DNA of 64,000 nt. Source: Nereocystis luetkeana (taxonomy: Eukaryota; Sar; Phaeophyceae; Laminariales; Laminariaceae). Shown piece by piece: positions 57,601 to 64,000 of this stretch (positions within the stretch are counted from its first letter, which is position 1; each line of letters begins with the position of its first letter). Below the pieces are notes generated by a model. That model saw nothing but the letters and a program-made list of their open reading frames with translations. It had not been told where the DNA came from and searched no databases. The DNA is taken from the NCBI GenBank assembly GCA_031213475.1, contig JARUPZ010000021.1, positions 4,192,438 to 4,256,437 on the forward strand, written 5' to 3'. Both the position numbers and the translations under genes were made by a program.

Positions 57601-60600
57601 CGACACCACGAGCGCTACGGTCGAAGCCTCGCCGTGAAAAAAAAAAGAAGGTATCTCGAAAGATCTTGTGCGTAGATCTATCGAAGGTACTGAAATCAAT
57701 GAAGTTCGTTGGAGCACGTGGGATATTTGATCAAAGTTCCCGAACATCAGCCATCCACGACGCCGAATGATAGGCGCCATTGTGGGCAAAAATGTAACGA
57801 CCGTTTGATGTTCATATTTATACCGCAACGGTCCTTACAAAATACGCCCCTCCCTTCCTATAGCCCCTGGCCTGCCTCTTCTCATTATTCGACGTTCGGA
57901 TTTATTTTTTTTCTTTGGGGGGGGGGAGTACTCTGGTTGCCACAATAACAGCAACACGCTGCTTCAACAACAACAACATAGCTAGATAGCTGTAGACCCT
58001 CTGCTCGTATTTACACGAGTTTCGACAAAGTCGTGTACGTATGCTTGCTGTCGGGGTGTCGAGATGGCTCTCTGCCGGCGGTTCGAACGTTCTGGTTACT
58101 CTCGGTCTCGTCCGCAACCGCTCGTCAAAGCCCACCATCGCAGCTTCTTCCTCTACTCTCTGTGCTGTGACTATCTTTGTCTCCAGTCTCGAGTGGGGTT
58201 GTCCGGTGGCGTCGTACGACGGGGCGGAGTATGGTTGCTGCTTGTTGCAACAGCTGTTTAGCATCTGCTTGCTGTAGTGCGCAGCGGACTTTTCAAACTA
58301 CGATTCTAGGTGTAGGTCAGTACATTTCAAGATACTGCTATACGCCAGCTAGCTGTGAGTTCGACCGATTGAGTGGTAAACTATATACCTGGTACACGTT
58401 AGAGCGTCAAAAGTTGTGGTTGTTTCGGCGGCGTGAATGGCCAACCTCACGATTTTGCCAGAACCCCCTCCTTTTTTCTCTTCTTTTTATTTTATCCTCC
58501 TGCGGATTAGTAAAAAAAGATCTTGAGCTCACCACACTTCCACGTTCGTGCCGTGTGCCAATTTAACCCATAGTTCCTGTTGCGAGTACTGAGAAAAGTC
58601 AACCCCCGGTTGGAACAAACGTGCTTTTGTGTGGAAATCCCGGAAACCAATAATCTGGCGTCTGACAATGAGGCGCGCGAGCGCGAAGCGCAGGTATTTT
58701 TTTCTTGGTTCTCCGAGGAAAAAAAGTCTCTTCATAACGGAGAGCAGGATGCCTTGTTTCTAGTTTCTCCGTAACTGTGTGTGTGGGTGTGTGTATGTGA
58801 TTCAACGTTGTTTTCGGCCACATGTATCCGCCGCAATCAACGGACACGGCACCAACGCCAGTCCCGGCGGGCTTTGTCCACGCACACACACTAACGAAAA
58901 CCTGCTCGTGCTGGTGCGGTTGTAAGCCGTTCAGAGTTGGTCGAGCTAGGTGCGGCAACGTGTGTGGGCACATAGCTGGGCCATGATTTAAAAAAAAAAC
59001 GGAACTATAAAATATCATAACGGTTTGTTGTTTTTGTAGTTCTATCTAACGAAACCCAACTCTACGAGTACCCGTAGGCAGAATGTGCCTGTCCACAGCA
59101 ACGTTCGGGCCGTGTCCCAAAGACATGCTGCAGGAAACATTTTCCCCAGGCCCACCCTCCTACCGATAAGGGGATGGAGAAGCAGGAGAACCTCTGCTGC
59201 AGACGTCGTGCAGCAGTAGTAGTAGTAGTGGCACCAGTCATAACGGCTTTTGTTTTTTGAAACCCTACTAACGAAACCCAACTCAACACGTACTCCTACG
59301 CAGAATGTGCCTGCCCATAGCAACGTTCGGGCCGTGTCCTTCAAGACATGGTGCGGGTGGTATTATCAGGCCCACCATCCTACTGATGAGGGGACGGACA
59401 CTCAGGGGAAGCTCTGCTGCAGCTGTCGTACAGCAGTAGTAGTGGGTGGCGCCCTCTACGAGAACCTCTCTCTGTTGGACACATGTCAGGTTGTTTCCTG
59501 TGCGGCTCGATTTCGAGCTTCATATTTGCAGTTTTCATCCCAAAAACGAAAGAACCTGCTTATGCCGCCCAAAAACGCAAAATTCGACCGGATTTTTTTT
59601 TTTTTCGATTTGAGAATCCCGTGGCGCAAGTTGTCAGATTTTGACGTCAAATCCGACGACTTGGGCCGTAAGATTTTCGAATCGAAAAGTGTCATGGTCT
59701 CTACATTCAAGATGTTATCCACGACCGTACGCAGCAACAGAACGATCGATGGGCTGGATGGTGGCACAGCTGTATAGCGACGATGCTTCGCACCCGACGT
59801 GCAGTCGGCGGGCGGCGCGTCTCTCCGTGGCCAGACTATAGTCGGCTGGCGCAGGCTCGGACCTAGAGACCAAGAAAAGCGCACTCGGCGCGCACCTCTC
59901 CGTGGATACGTCTCGCAGACTACAGCAGCAGTAGCAGCAAGCTGCAGCAGCAGTCAGTCACACTGTCCAATACAAAACGCCAAGGCAGGTTGACTCTACG
60001 TAGCGCACTCGGCATGTCTCTTCGCCGCCAGACCAGAGGCAGTCAGCATGGGCTAGAACGCTTAGGTCCTACTGCGCGCAGTGCAGCGCGGTGCGCCTCT
60101 TCGCGGCGCCAGACCACAACAGCGGTAGTTGGCGTCGGCGTTTGCTCGAACCTCTGCACGCGCAACAAATTCGATGTTTCCGCATTGGAAGATTGTTTCG
60201 ATTTGGCGAACTGCACAGCTGAACATGCGATCGGGTCAAAGTCAAATCTGAACCGCTGGGAGGAAACAGCCCGAGACACAGGTGCTGAATTTTCGTCTTT
60301 AAATTATGGGACCATGAAAAGCACGGCACAGCAGTTAGCAGCACCGCAAAAAACAATGGAAATGAAACCGAAAAATTTGGAAAGAAAAAACAAAAATCCC
60401 CGCCCCCTCAGACCCATGCCAATGGAAACGCGAAGCTTAAAAAGTTTTTTTTCAAACACATTGCTTTCAGAGAACAGCCAAAAATTTCCTCGTACCGCCG
60501 CTGTGGGAAAAAAAGAGAAAAAATGTTTGATTTTTTCTTCTTTTTTTCCCCCAACGGCTGCAAGCGGCGCAATTTGTTTTTTCTCGTCGCAAATCGTCAA

Positions 60601-62661
60601 TACGCTGATAGAAATCAGCTCGTACGACGATACACGCTCGATCTCGACATAGACTTAGCCCACGGCCAACCCGATTGGTGTCTGGCAAGGCCAACGAATA
60701 TAGATGAAGGCCTCAAAGGTATCAGGTGGATCCATGGTCTAGGGGGCGAGAGCTTGCCGGCAGCGTCCTACGGTATCCTCCCAAACCTGAAAAAAAGTCT
60801 ATTTTTTGCCATTCGAGACGGATGGAGAAGTTTTGTCTTCTGTTTTGTGCGCACCAGCGGCCAAATGTTTTTTTATCATACACCTGGTCAGCTCCCGCTG
60901 CATGACACCGGCCATGATGTGAAGACGGTGACCCTAGGGTGGGTCGGAGCCCCTAAGGAGCGCACTCGGTTCAGAATTCATGACGCAGTCGTTGGTTTTA
61001 TCGATCGATGTCTGTCAAGGACTCGGAGTCTCGCCGCTTCGAACCCAAGATCGGCCTGAGTTTTTCTCAAGCCGATGTTGGCCCAACATCGGCCCCAGAT
61101 TTGTTTCTTTCGGGCTTTTCCAAAAAATTGGAACTTTTTTTTTCTCCAAACGTGCCCAAATGAAGCGTGTTCTAAACAAATCTGGAGGGTATCTTTGAAA
61201 TTCAAACTTTTTATTGATACTTCGCTTTCCCATTGGCATTGATCTCATGTAATATTTTTCTGCCTGATTGGAACACCTTGCACCGGTCAAAAAATAATAA
61301 AAAATATATACAGCAGAGCTTCTCTCTCAGCCTCGTACGCCGCCCGCCCCTCTCGCGACCACCTCGTCACCGATTCGGCCCGGTTAAAGCTTTCCTTACT
61401 CTCTGCCACAGTGAGTCCCGTCGCCCGCCTCGCGTCAAGCCCGGTGCTCACCGTGGACGTCGTTCGCGAGCTCGGCAAATGTTGTTGTTCAGACTGGGTA
61501 CCTCCCTCTTCCAACTTCAGCATGGTCGCAAAAATAAGCACCGCTTCAATGTTATCTTGCAATATCGAACGACCCTTATATCTCGTACATACTCTATCCA
61601 AAATCATAAATGGAGGCCAGACAGAGCCCGTTCATGCATCCCTCGTGTCTCGAGGCACACGCGGCGCCTAGGCACGAAAGCGGCGATTGCAACCCCCCCC
61701 TCTACCCGCCAGCACCCGCTGACACCCGCGACGGCGCCGGGCTCTCCCGCGGTGCCGTGCTCGGAGTATAAGCACGCGCATGAAACAAAATAAGAAAAAA
61801 AGGAAAAAAGGGCCGAGAGTGCCAAGAGAAATGGAGAAAACAAAGAACCGCTGGAAAGGTCCGGCAAGTAATGAAGGGAGGCGGTTTCGAAGTGGGAGCT
61901 CCGAGAGGCCAGGGATGTACCAACCGAGCACGCTCAGGGAGTGAAATCTAAGTAAGTAGTTCTATACCAGGTATATATAAGTAGCAGGTACCAGAGGAGA
62001 CCGGCCTTAGGAACGCGTCAAGGCCCCTTTCGACATTAATATACTAGTTTTAGAGTGCATCGTCGTTCAGTCGAGGGGTCAAACTACGGTCTCGAGCGAC
62101 CGAAGACGCTGTTCAAAATAGATGACCCGTACTTTTAGACGCGTCAAGGTTTCTTTCTCTTTCGTCCCTTAACGTACTAGGATTATCACGCAAAGTCTGT
62201 CAGTCAAGGAGTCAAAACGGTCAATCAAGGAGTTGTACGTCGCGTCCCCCCTCTTCTTGTCTTACCGGCACAGCAGGTGTCCTGGACGCCGTACGAGGTA
62301 GGAACACTGAGAAAGTCATGGGCGTTTTCGTAGCAACGGACTGGTGAACGTAGCGCAGCAGCCTCCCGCCGAAGCACGAGGTCTCGCTCTTGAGCTCGAG
62401 GTCAGAAGAGCTAGAGCTAGCCTCCCCGGCGGCCGCCATGGCGGTGTCGGTGCCGACTGAACGTGATCGGCAGCTGGATCTAAATAATGACTGTTTTGCT
62501 GCTAGCTTTTGCCGACTGTTATTGCAATTGCTGTGCGAGGTCAAGCCCGGTCTTGATGCTTGTGCTGTTGCGGCAGGAAGTGCCGCCGGGGTGAATGCTG
62601 CAACGCAATGGAGCAACAGAGCGAGCTGCAAAGCAATCGACGCTTGTCCTCTTCGGGTCAT
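42963..62661 (-). CDS. SFGH: S-formylglutathione hydrolase with plastid-type leader
   Basis: Eight exons, 5' to 3' on the minus strand: 62,661-62,266; 56,214-56,074; 53,858-53,787; 53,141-53,011; 50,406-50,289; 46,950-46,854; 45,253-45,180; 43,046-42,963. All introns (645-6,051 bp) are GT-AG with matching phases; 1,113 nt, 370 residues. The enzyme hydrolyses S-formylglutathione to formate and glutathione, the last step of glutathione-dependent formaldehyde detoxification. Family landmarks: [10 protein letters not shown] (138-147), APDTSPRG (166-173), [22 protein letters not shown] with nucleophile Ser235, [20 protein letters not shown] with Asp314, and GYDHSYFF with His348. The family is normally about 280 residues. 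The extra ~75 N-terminal residues comprise a signal peptide (LQLALLLHC), an AAF-TP junction (22-25) and a Ser/Arg-rich transit-like stretch, suggesting plastid delivery. Met75 could start a cytosolic form. The start at 62,661 is preferred over an in-frame ATG at 62,694 for its short basic N-region. Confidence 0.95.
43226..43708. repeat. 27-bp minisatellite bounded by inverted repeats
   Basis: About 13 units of 27 bp (43,301-43,650) share GGTACCGGCACTATTCG plus CAACAACGTC-type ends. Flanks GGGGAGTCCCCAATAGTGCC (43,231-43,250) and GGCACTACTGGGAGCGCCCC (43,677-43,696) are imperfect inverted copies. Because 27 is a multiple of 3 and the unit has no stop, plus and minus frames are open for more than 100 codons, producing false ORFs. 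It lies in the last intron of the hydrolase. A degenerate ~31-bp GATGGGCGTAA-type array follows (43,735-43,920). Confidence 0.88.
43927..44029. mobile_element. M2 copy
   Basis: ATTAATCCTTTTAGGACTGC left, CTGCAGTTCTTAAAG right, with an extra AATTGGGAACAT block in the loop side. Confidence 0.8.
44080..44906 (-). mobile_element. Element E1, copy 1 with ORF
   Basis: About 827 bp. Ends are AGACCTATGCCAATGGTACA and its inverted complement. On the minus strand an open frame of about 145 codons (ending at 44,262) reads [73 protein letters not shown]. Copy 2 keeps the same frame and stop. No known domain is recognised. TACCAGGTA lies immediately left (44,067) and a double scar just right (44,929-44,944). 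Target duplication unclear. Confidence 0.8.
46320..46600 (-). repeat. R4 copy, inverted, with (TA)n expansion
   Basis: Contains the R4 words on the minus strand (CAGATCATCTACAGATATAT, CCAACCCAGGAAA, GATCATACAGATCACACAG), plus a (TATC)n/(TA)n microsatellite near 46,505-46,545. Confidence 0.75.
46605..46695. repeat. Single R3 hairpin unit
   Basis: CCACTCTGGCCGGAACCACA and ACCTCCAGAGTGGTGCGCAC form its outer arms, with AAGCGATCCTG in the middle. It is diverged from the arrays at 29 and 33 kb and stands alone, supporting a mobile origin for the hairpin. Confidence 0.6.
46708..46762 (+). repeat. (GCAC/ACGC)n microsatellite
   Basis: A nearly pure 4-bp repeat, GCACGCAC, just downstream of hydrolase exon 6 (in intron 6). 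Confidence 0.95.
47052..47180 (+). repeat. R1 copy
   Basis: GAGGTGTACTCGATGTCACG through TTTTCACCGACCAGGCGGGC; no long G-run here. Confidence 0.8.
47732..47826. mobile_element. M2 copy
   Basis: Left TTAACCCCTTTAGAACCGC is perfect; right AGGGGTTAC lacks one base of TTAA. Confidence 0.88.
48590..48810 (-). mobile_element. M1 inserted into M1 (nest 2)
   Basis: The outer copy runs to GACCAGATATATT-TA, is broken by an inner M1 (48,633-48,741), then resumes TA-GTAAAAATAGG up to 48,810. The inner copy is of the GTTAATAGG type and the outer of the TAAATAGG type, so two subfamilies are involved. Confidence 0.85.
49285..49365. repeat. Single R3-like hairpin unit
   Basis: CGGAAATATAGGGACCG and AAGCGGTGCTTATATTCACG arms, diverged. 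Confidence 0.55.
49531..49596 (-). pseudogene. Broken duplicate of hydrolase exon 5
   Basis: On the minus strand it reads [19 protein letters not shown], matching [20 protein letters not shown] of exon 5 (50,406-50,289), and keeps the donor GGCGG|gtgagcg. The GKK residues differ and one extra base near the donor shifts the frame. The first half of the exon ([11 protein letters not shown]...) is missing and no acceptor is apparent. It lies 0.7 kb downstream of the real exon, inside intron 5, with M1 elements between. Confidence 0.8.
49735..49952 (-). mobile_element. M1 inserted into M1 (nest 3)
   Basis: The outer copy reads GGACCTAACATTGC-TA, then the inner M1 (49,773-49,881), then GTAAAAATAGAGATCG to 49,952. 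Both are of the TAAATAGG type. The right copy of the TA duplication is now AA. Confidence 0.85.
49996..50111 (+). mobile_element. MITE M1 carrying TACCTGGTA
   Basis: The scar (50,044) sits in the block that reads CCTATATATTTAACC in scar-free copies. C-TA...TA-G flanks. Confidence 0.9.
50128..50222. mobile_element. Diverged M2 copy
   Basis: CAACACTGCAGAGTCCTGCT left arm; ACGGGACTGCAGTCTTGAAC and GGTTAAG right. Confidence 0.7.
50478..50625. repeat. ~30-bp minisatellite in hydrolase intron 4
   Basis: Five units carry GGTGAAAATTCCAGGAAATT plus TCGTAAAAG, with decreasing similarity toward the left. It lies 72 bp upstream (minus strand) of the exon 5 acceptor. Confidence 0.9.
50745..50935 (+). 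repeat. R5 copy
   Basis: GCCAGTCGATGAGGCAAGAA, CACGATAAAAACGCC, CCCCGGATCTGAATTACGAC, ATAAATGGGATGGGAAAAAA. A diverged copy follows at about 51,845-52,010 (CTCGCGATGGAAATGGAGGC). Confidence 0.75.
51503..51624 (-). mobile_element. MITE M1 carrying TACCTGGTA
   Basis: The scar (51,561) lies between GGTTAAACA and TAGGTTTTTATG, where scar-free copies read GGTTAAATATATAGG. The right half also has an ATACATATACATAGG duplication. Confidence 0.9.
51640..51800. repeat. R4 fragment
   Basis: TGCAAGAGCTGTACCGTACA and CAAGAGCTGTGTCATACAGA repeat each other, followed by GATCATCTAGACC. Confidence 0.55.
52366..52894. mobile_element. ~530-bp element with ~23-bp inverted ends
   Basis: The left end is CCTTTAGGCCATCTCTTATG; the right end, inverted, is GGCTAAGGCCATCTCTGATG. 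The minus strand is open over most of it but lacks an ATG near the end and any known domain. Near its left end the minus strand reads [10 protein letters not shown], echoing [10 protein letters not shown] inside E1. It lies in hydrolase intron 4. Confidence 0.6.
53300..53395. repeat. R4 fragment
   Basis: CTGATCTGTCTGCTCTGACTG and TAGGTCATCGAGTGGGAA words; truncated. Confidence 0.5.
54184..54275. mobile_element. Diverged M2 copy
   Basis: GGACCGCAGTCCCGTTTTGG and AACGGGACTGAGGTGCCAAC arms; TTAA ends lost. Confidence 0.7.
54280..54790 (+). repeat. ~40-bp CCCTGTAAGGGTCAAGGGTA repeats around (T)n and (CAA)n
   Basis: Three units at 54,280-54,365 and three to four at 54,690-54,780. Between them lie a (T)n of more than 20 (54,410) and (CAACAA)n (54,631-54,680). 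Confidence 0.8.
55025..55262 (+). repeat. R4 copy
   Basis: ACTCCTGATCTGTATGATCT, GAGCCGTATAATATACATGA, GTTTCCTGGGGTTGGATCCG, GATCTAGATCATGAGCTACC. Confidence 0.75.
55351..55455. mobile_element. M2 copy
   Basis: Left TTAACCCCTTTAGAACTCC intact; right AGTCCTAAAAGGGATAAG altered. Confidence 0.8.
55610..55855 (-). repeat. R4 copy, inverted
   Basis: GATCATGATCTATCTATCTG at the left, CTCCTCACACCTGCCG, GATCCAACACATGAAAC, then AAAGGTCTAGACCACC. Confidence 0.7.
56352..56560 (+). repeat. Dispersed repeat A, copy 2
   Basis: Matches 1,891-2,109. It contains two CTATTAATAG palindromes (56,359 and 56,450); the second sits where copy 1 reads GGGATTATCCAGTGTGG, i.e. it is an insertion relative to copy 1. 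Confidence 0.8.
56569..56960 (+). repeat. R1 copy with ~140-bp insertion
   Basis: The G-rich head and ATGCATGGCCGTAGTCGTAT stop at about 56,620. R1 resumes at about 56,768 with CATAGTCGTATGGCCATAG. The inserted segment has no recognised ends. Confidence 0.75.
57076..57186 (+). mobile_element. Diverged M1 copy
   Basis: AGTTACGGGGGGCCATGGAA left, GGCCCCCCGTAGTAC right; CCTACGGTA subfamily. Confidence 0.75.
57205..57345 (+). repeat. R5 copy
   Basis: GAGAGTCGACGAGGCAAAAG, GTCGCGATAAAAAAACGCAA and AATTACGACCGATAAATAAC. Confidence 0.65.
57775..57850. repeat. Single R3 hairpin unit
   Basis: ATTGTGGGCAAAAATGTAAC / CGACCG on the left and AACGGTCCTTACAAAATACG on the right. Confidence 0.55.
57870..59040. 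other. Hydrolase intron 1 sequence without recognised elements
   Basis: Short G- and T-runs, a (CAACAA) patch (57,965) and one scar (58,386). No exon supported. Confidence 0.5.
59048..59470 (+). repeat. 222-bp tandem duplication
   Basis: Two units begin AACGAAACCCAACTC (59,048 and 59,270). They share GCAGAATGTGCCTG, AGCAACGTTCGGGCCGTGTC, CAGGCCCACC and GCAGCAGTAGTAGT, at roughly 80 percent identity by eye. Confidence 0.85.
59800..60130 (+). repeat. Degenerate GCGCACTCGGC...CGCCAGAC repeats
   Basis: Four blocks of 70-120 bp each contain GCGC(A/G)CTCGGC-like and CTCTTCGC/CTCTCCGTGG plus CCAGAC words. Frames open across it are not considered genes. Confidence 0.5.
60312..61979 (-). repeat. Repeat E2, copy 2, split by E1
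   Basis: 60,312-60,407 and 61,243-61,979 together are the inverted equivalent of 18,096-18,890. The break corresponds to position about 18,811 of copy 1, which gives the unoccupied site. Confidence 0.85.
60408..61242 (+). mobile_element. Element E1, copy 2 with ORF
   Basis: Ends GACCCATGCCAATGGAAACG and, inverted, GATCAATGCCAATGGGAAAG. The ORF is on the plus strand, ending TCGGCCTGA at 61,059; about 84 percent of residues match copy 1 ([42 protein letters not shown]). Most differences seen change the residue, so I see no sign of selection. It lies in hydrolase intron 1. Confidence 0.85.
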
Positions 62662-62922
62662 GGATGGGAAGAGGTACGGGGACAGAACCCACATCAGGTA
62701 TCATTGATATGATACACATGCCCTGCTTAGACACGCCTATTCGTTGTTGAAAACCCTAGGAAAAAGAATATCCTCCATCCACGATGCACTCTCTGTTGTT
62801 CTCTGCTGCCCATCCGTGCTCCCTCGGAATCGAGACTAGGTGAAACCGTTCGCACGCCCCTGATATATATCGGCTGCTTAGTGGGGTTCTATTCTCTGGC
62901 GTGTTGGTTCTCGGTGACAATC
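62662..62922. promoter_or_regulatory. Likely divergent promoter region
   Basis: This 261-bp gap separates the hydrolase start (minus) from a plus-strand signal-peptide exon. No TATA box or known initiator could be assigned. The call rests on position only. Confidence 0.35.
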
Positions 62923-63042
62923 ATGGGGCGGCGTGGGGTGAGCGTCATCTTCGTCTACTGCTGCTGCTGTGTGCTGCTTTTGGACCGCACCACAGCTCAA
63001 CCGGCGACTGTTGTATCAATGATAACAAGGGATCGACGAGAG
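62923..63042 (+). CDS. Candidate signal-peptide first exon, secreted protein
   Basis: The ATG opens 40 codons to GACGAGAG|gtcaga, phase 0. The peptide starts MGRRG, has a hydrophobic Cys-rich core (VIFVYCCCCVLLL) and a plausible cleavage after TTA (TTAQPAT). The adjoining GAGAGAGGGAGG purine run would be the intron start. No further exon could be joined within the remaining 960 bp, so the gene, if real, runs beyond the window. Function unknown. Confidence 0.4.
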
Positions 63043-64000
63043 GTCAGAGAGAGGGAGGGTAGAAAGAGAGGACGAGAGAGAGGGCTGCGGCGGCAGTGAC
63101 CCATAACTGCTGTAGACAGCGCGTTTCTCCAGCCCGTTCGGATGATGTAGGCCAGATACATGCGTAGCCGCGACAAGGCAGTGAGGCAGCAGTGCTCCCT
63201 GGCCTTGCCCCTTCCCGTTACCGTGCGGCGTGCGGTCAATCCTGCAAACGTCTGGTACCCGTTTAGTTTCGTAGTCAACCTTGCGCTGTTCCAACCTTGC
63301 TCCATTTCTCACTTGCTGCTTACTGCATCTGCTGTTTGGTTTGGTAGACCTGTGAGCCGGCACGTAGGACTCCGCTGCGACTACGATGCAGTAATACAGT
63401 TATAGCAGTACCTAAATAATCGCCAGGCGCTTGCCTCGCCAGCTGACGCCACCCGACTTGCCGAGGAAAGATCATGCGGGCGGACTCACAGCTCTTCTCT
63501 ATCTACGTACTATTATGCTGTTGTTTGATGTTTGTGGTTTGTGGTACGACACCACCGTATACACGTCTCACATCAAGACACAACACTGCTGTCACGTTGG
63601 TTGGGCGTCACGCACGGGGTCAGTTCATACCGGGCTACTACTCGTAGTCCGCAGGGCCTGCCTCAAGCCTCAAGGCCCTACGAGAAGCCTTGCTCGAGAG
63701 CCACGACGCCACGACACATGGCACGAACCCAACCATGCCGCCTCTGCTTCTATTAATAGTCCATCTGTTTAATCCAGTACTCCTACATACTTGTACGAAG
63801 ATGTTTACGGAAGTATTATTGCTGTCTTCGGTGGTACGTGGGGAGTAGGGATGCCCTTCGCTTATATCTGGTACCAGTACCTGTGACACCTGGTATTTGA
63901 CGGCGGAAAATTATCGCGCGAGAGCGTCCCGCGAATGCATGCGGCAGAACGGCAGAAGTACTCGGAGTCTCGTAGTAAACATACAGCATACTCGTACTAC
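63043..64000 (+). other. No recognised exon or repeat
   Basis: If the candidate exon at 62,923 is real this is its first intron. It contains a CTATTAATAG palindrome at 63,750 and the word TCTGGTACCAGTACCTG near 63,868. Confidence 0.45.

Noticed and set aside
59990..60652. 220-aa plus frame
   Set aside because: It begins without ATG in degenerate repeats and runs into repeat E2 and then element E1; composition is repeat-derived.
62661..62694. Upstream in-frame ATG at 62,694 for the hydrolase
   Set aside because: It would add 11 residues before the basic N-region and weaken the signal peptide; the 62,661 start gives a normal leader, though the other cannot be excluded.

Overview
This window is nuclear DNA of a eukaryote with very large, repeat-filled introns and canonical GT-AG splicing. 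The best guess is a photosynthetic stramenopile (ochrophyte). The main support is an N-terminal leader on one gene that reads as a signal peptide ending at an AAF-T-P junction followed by a Ser/Arg/Lys-rich stretch, the bipartite plastid pre-sequence of algae with red-derived secondary plastids. The genus cannot be named from the sequence.

Two multi-exon genes could be assembled by hand because every splice phase agrees. (1) Plus strand, 27,607-37,830: seven exons giving a 205-residue protein with an N-terminal ubiquitin-like domain joined to a complete thioredoxin domain (WCGPC, cis-Pro). (2) Minus strand, 62,661-42,963: eight exons giving a 370-residue S-formylglutathione hydrolase with all three catalytic residues and a plastid-type leader. 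The two genes converge and their stops lie about 5 kb apart. Other gene-like items are a tRNA-Val(GAC), a 302-codon ORF for a membrane protein with C-terminal repeats (19,946-20,854), two short signal-peptide-like first exons (24,634 and 62,923), one acidic open exon (1,523), a broken transposase helix-turn-helix (about 41 kb) and a frameshifted duplicate of one hydrolase exon (49.5 kb).

Most of the rest is mobile DNA and its debris. Family M1 is a ~105-bp MITE with TA target duplications and ends TTACGGGGGACCATAG. Family M2 is a ~95-bp MITE with TTAA ends (piggyBac type). R1 is a dispersed repeat abutting long G/C runs. R3 is a short inverted-repeat unit that has expanded into tandem arrays, R4 is rich in GATCT, and R5 is a ~170-bp dispersed repeat. 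E1 is an ~830-bp terminal-inverted-repeat element carrying an ORF, present twice, once inserted into a copy of repeat E2. There is also a possible TRIM-like LTR pair, a hairpin element, several minisatellites and microsatellites, and homopolymer G runs.

The most unusual signal is the 9-mer TACC(A/T)GGTA. I count 32 exact copies where chance predicts about 0.5. Alignment of repeat copies with and without it shows that it is a 7-bp insertion at a TA. Its near-palindromic core with a variable central base is what excision of a TA-targeting transposon with a 5-nt staggered cut would leave behind. A second palindromic scar, CTATTAATAG, may be the footprint of M1. All three M1-in-M1 nests use the same internal TA. 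Left to right: 1-19 kb is repeats with weak gene candidates and the tRNA; 19.9-20.9 kb is the membrane protein; 22-27 kb is MITEs and a GC-rich array; 27.6-37.8 kb is the UBL-thioredoxin gene; 38-43 kb is repeats and transposase debris; 43-62.7 kb is the hydrolase with element-packed introns; 62.9-64 kb may be the start of a divergent secreted-protein gene.
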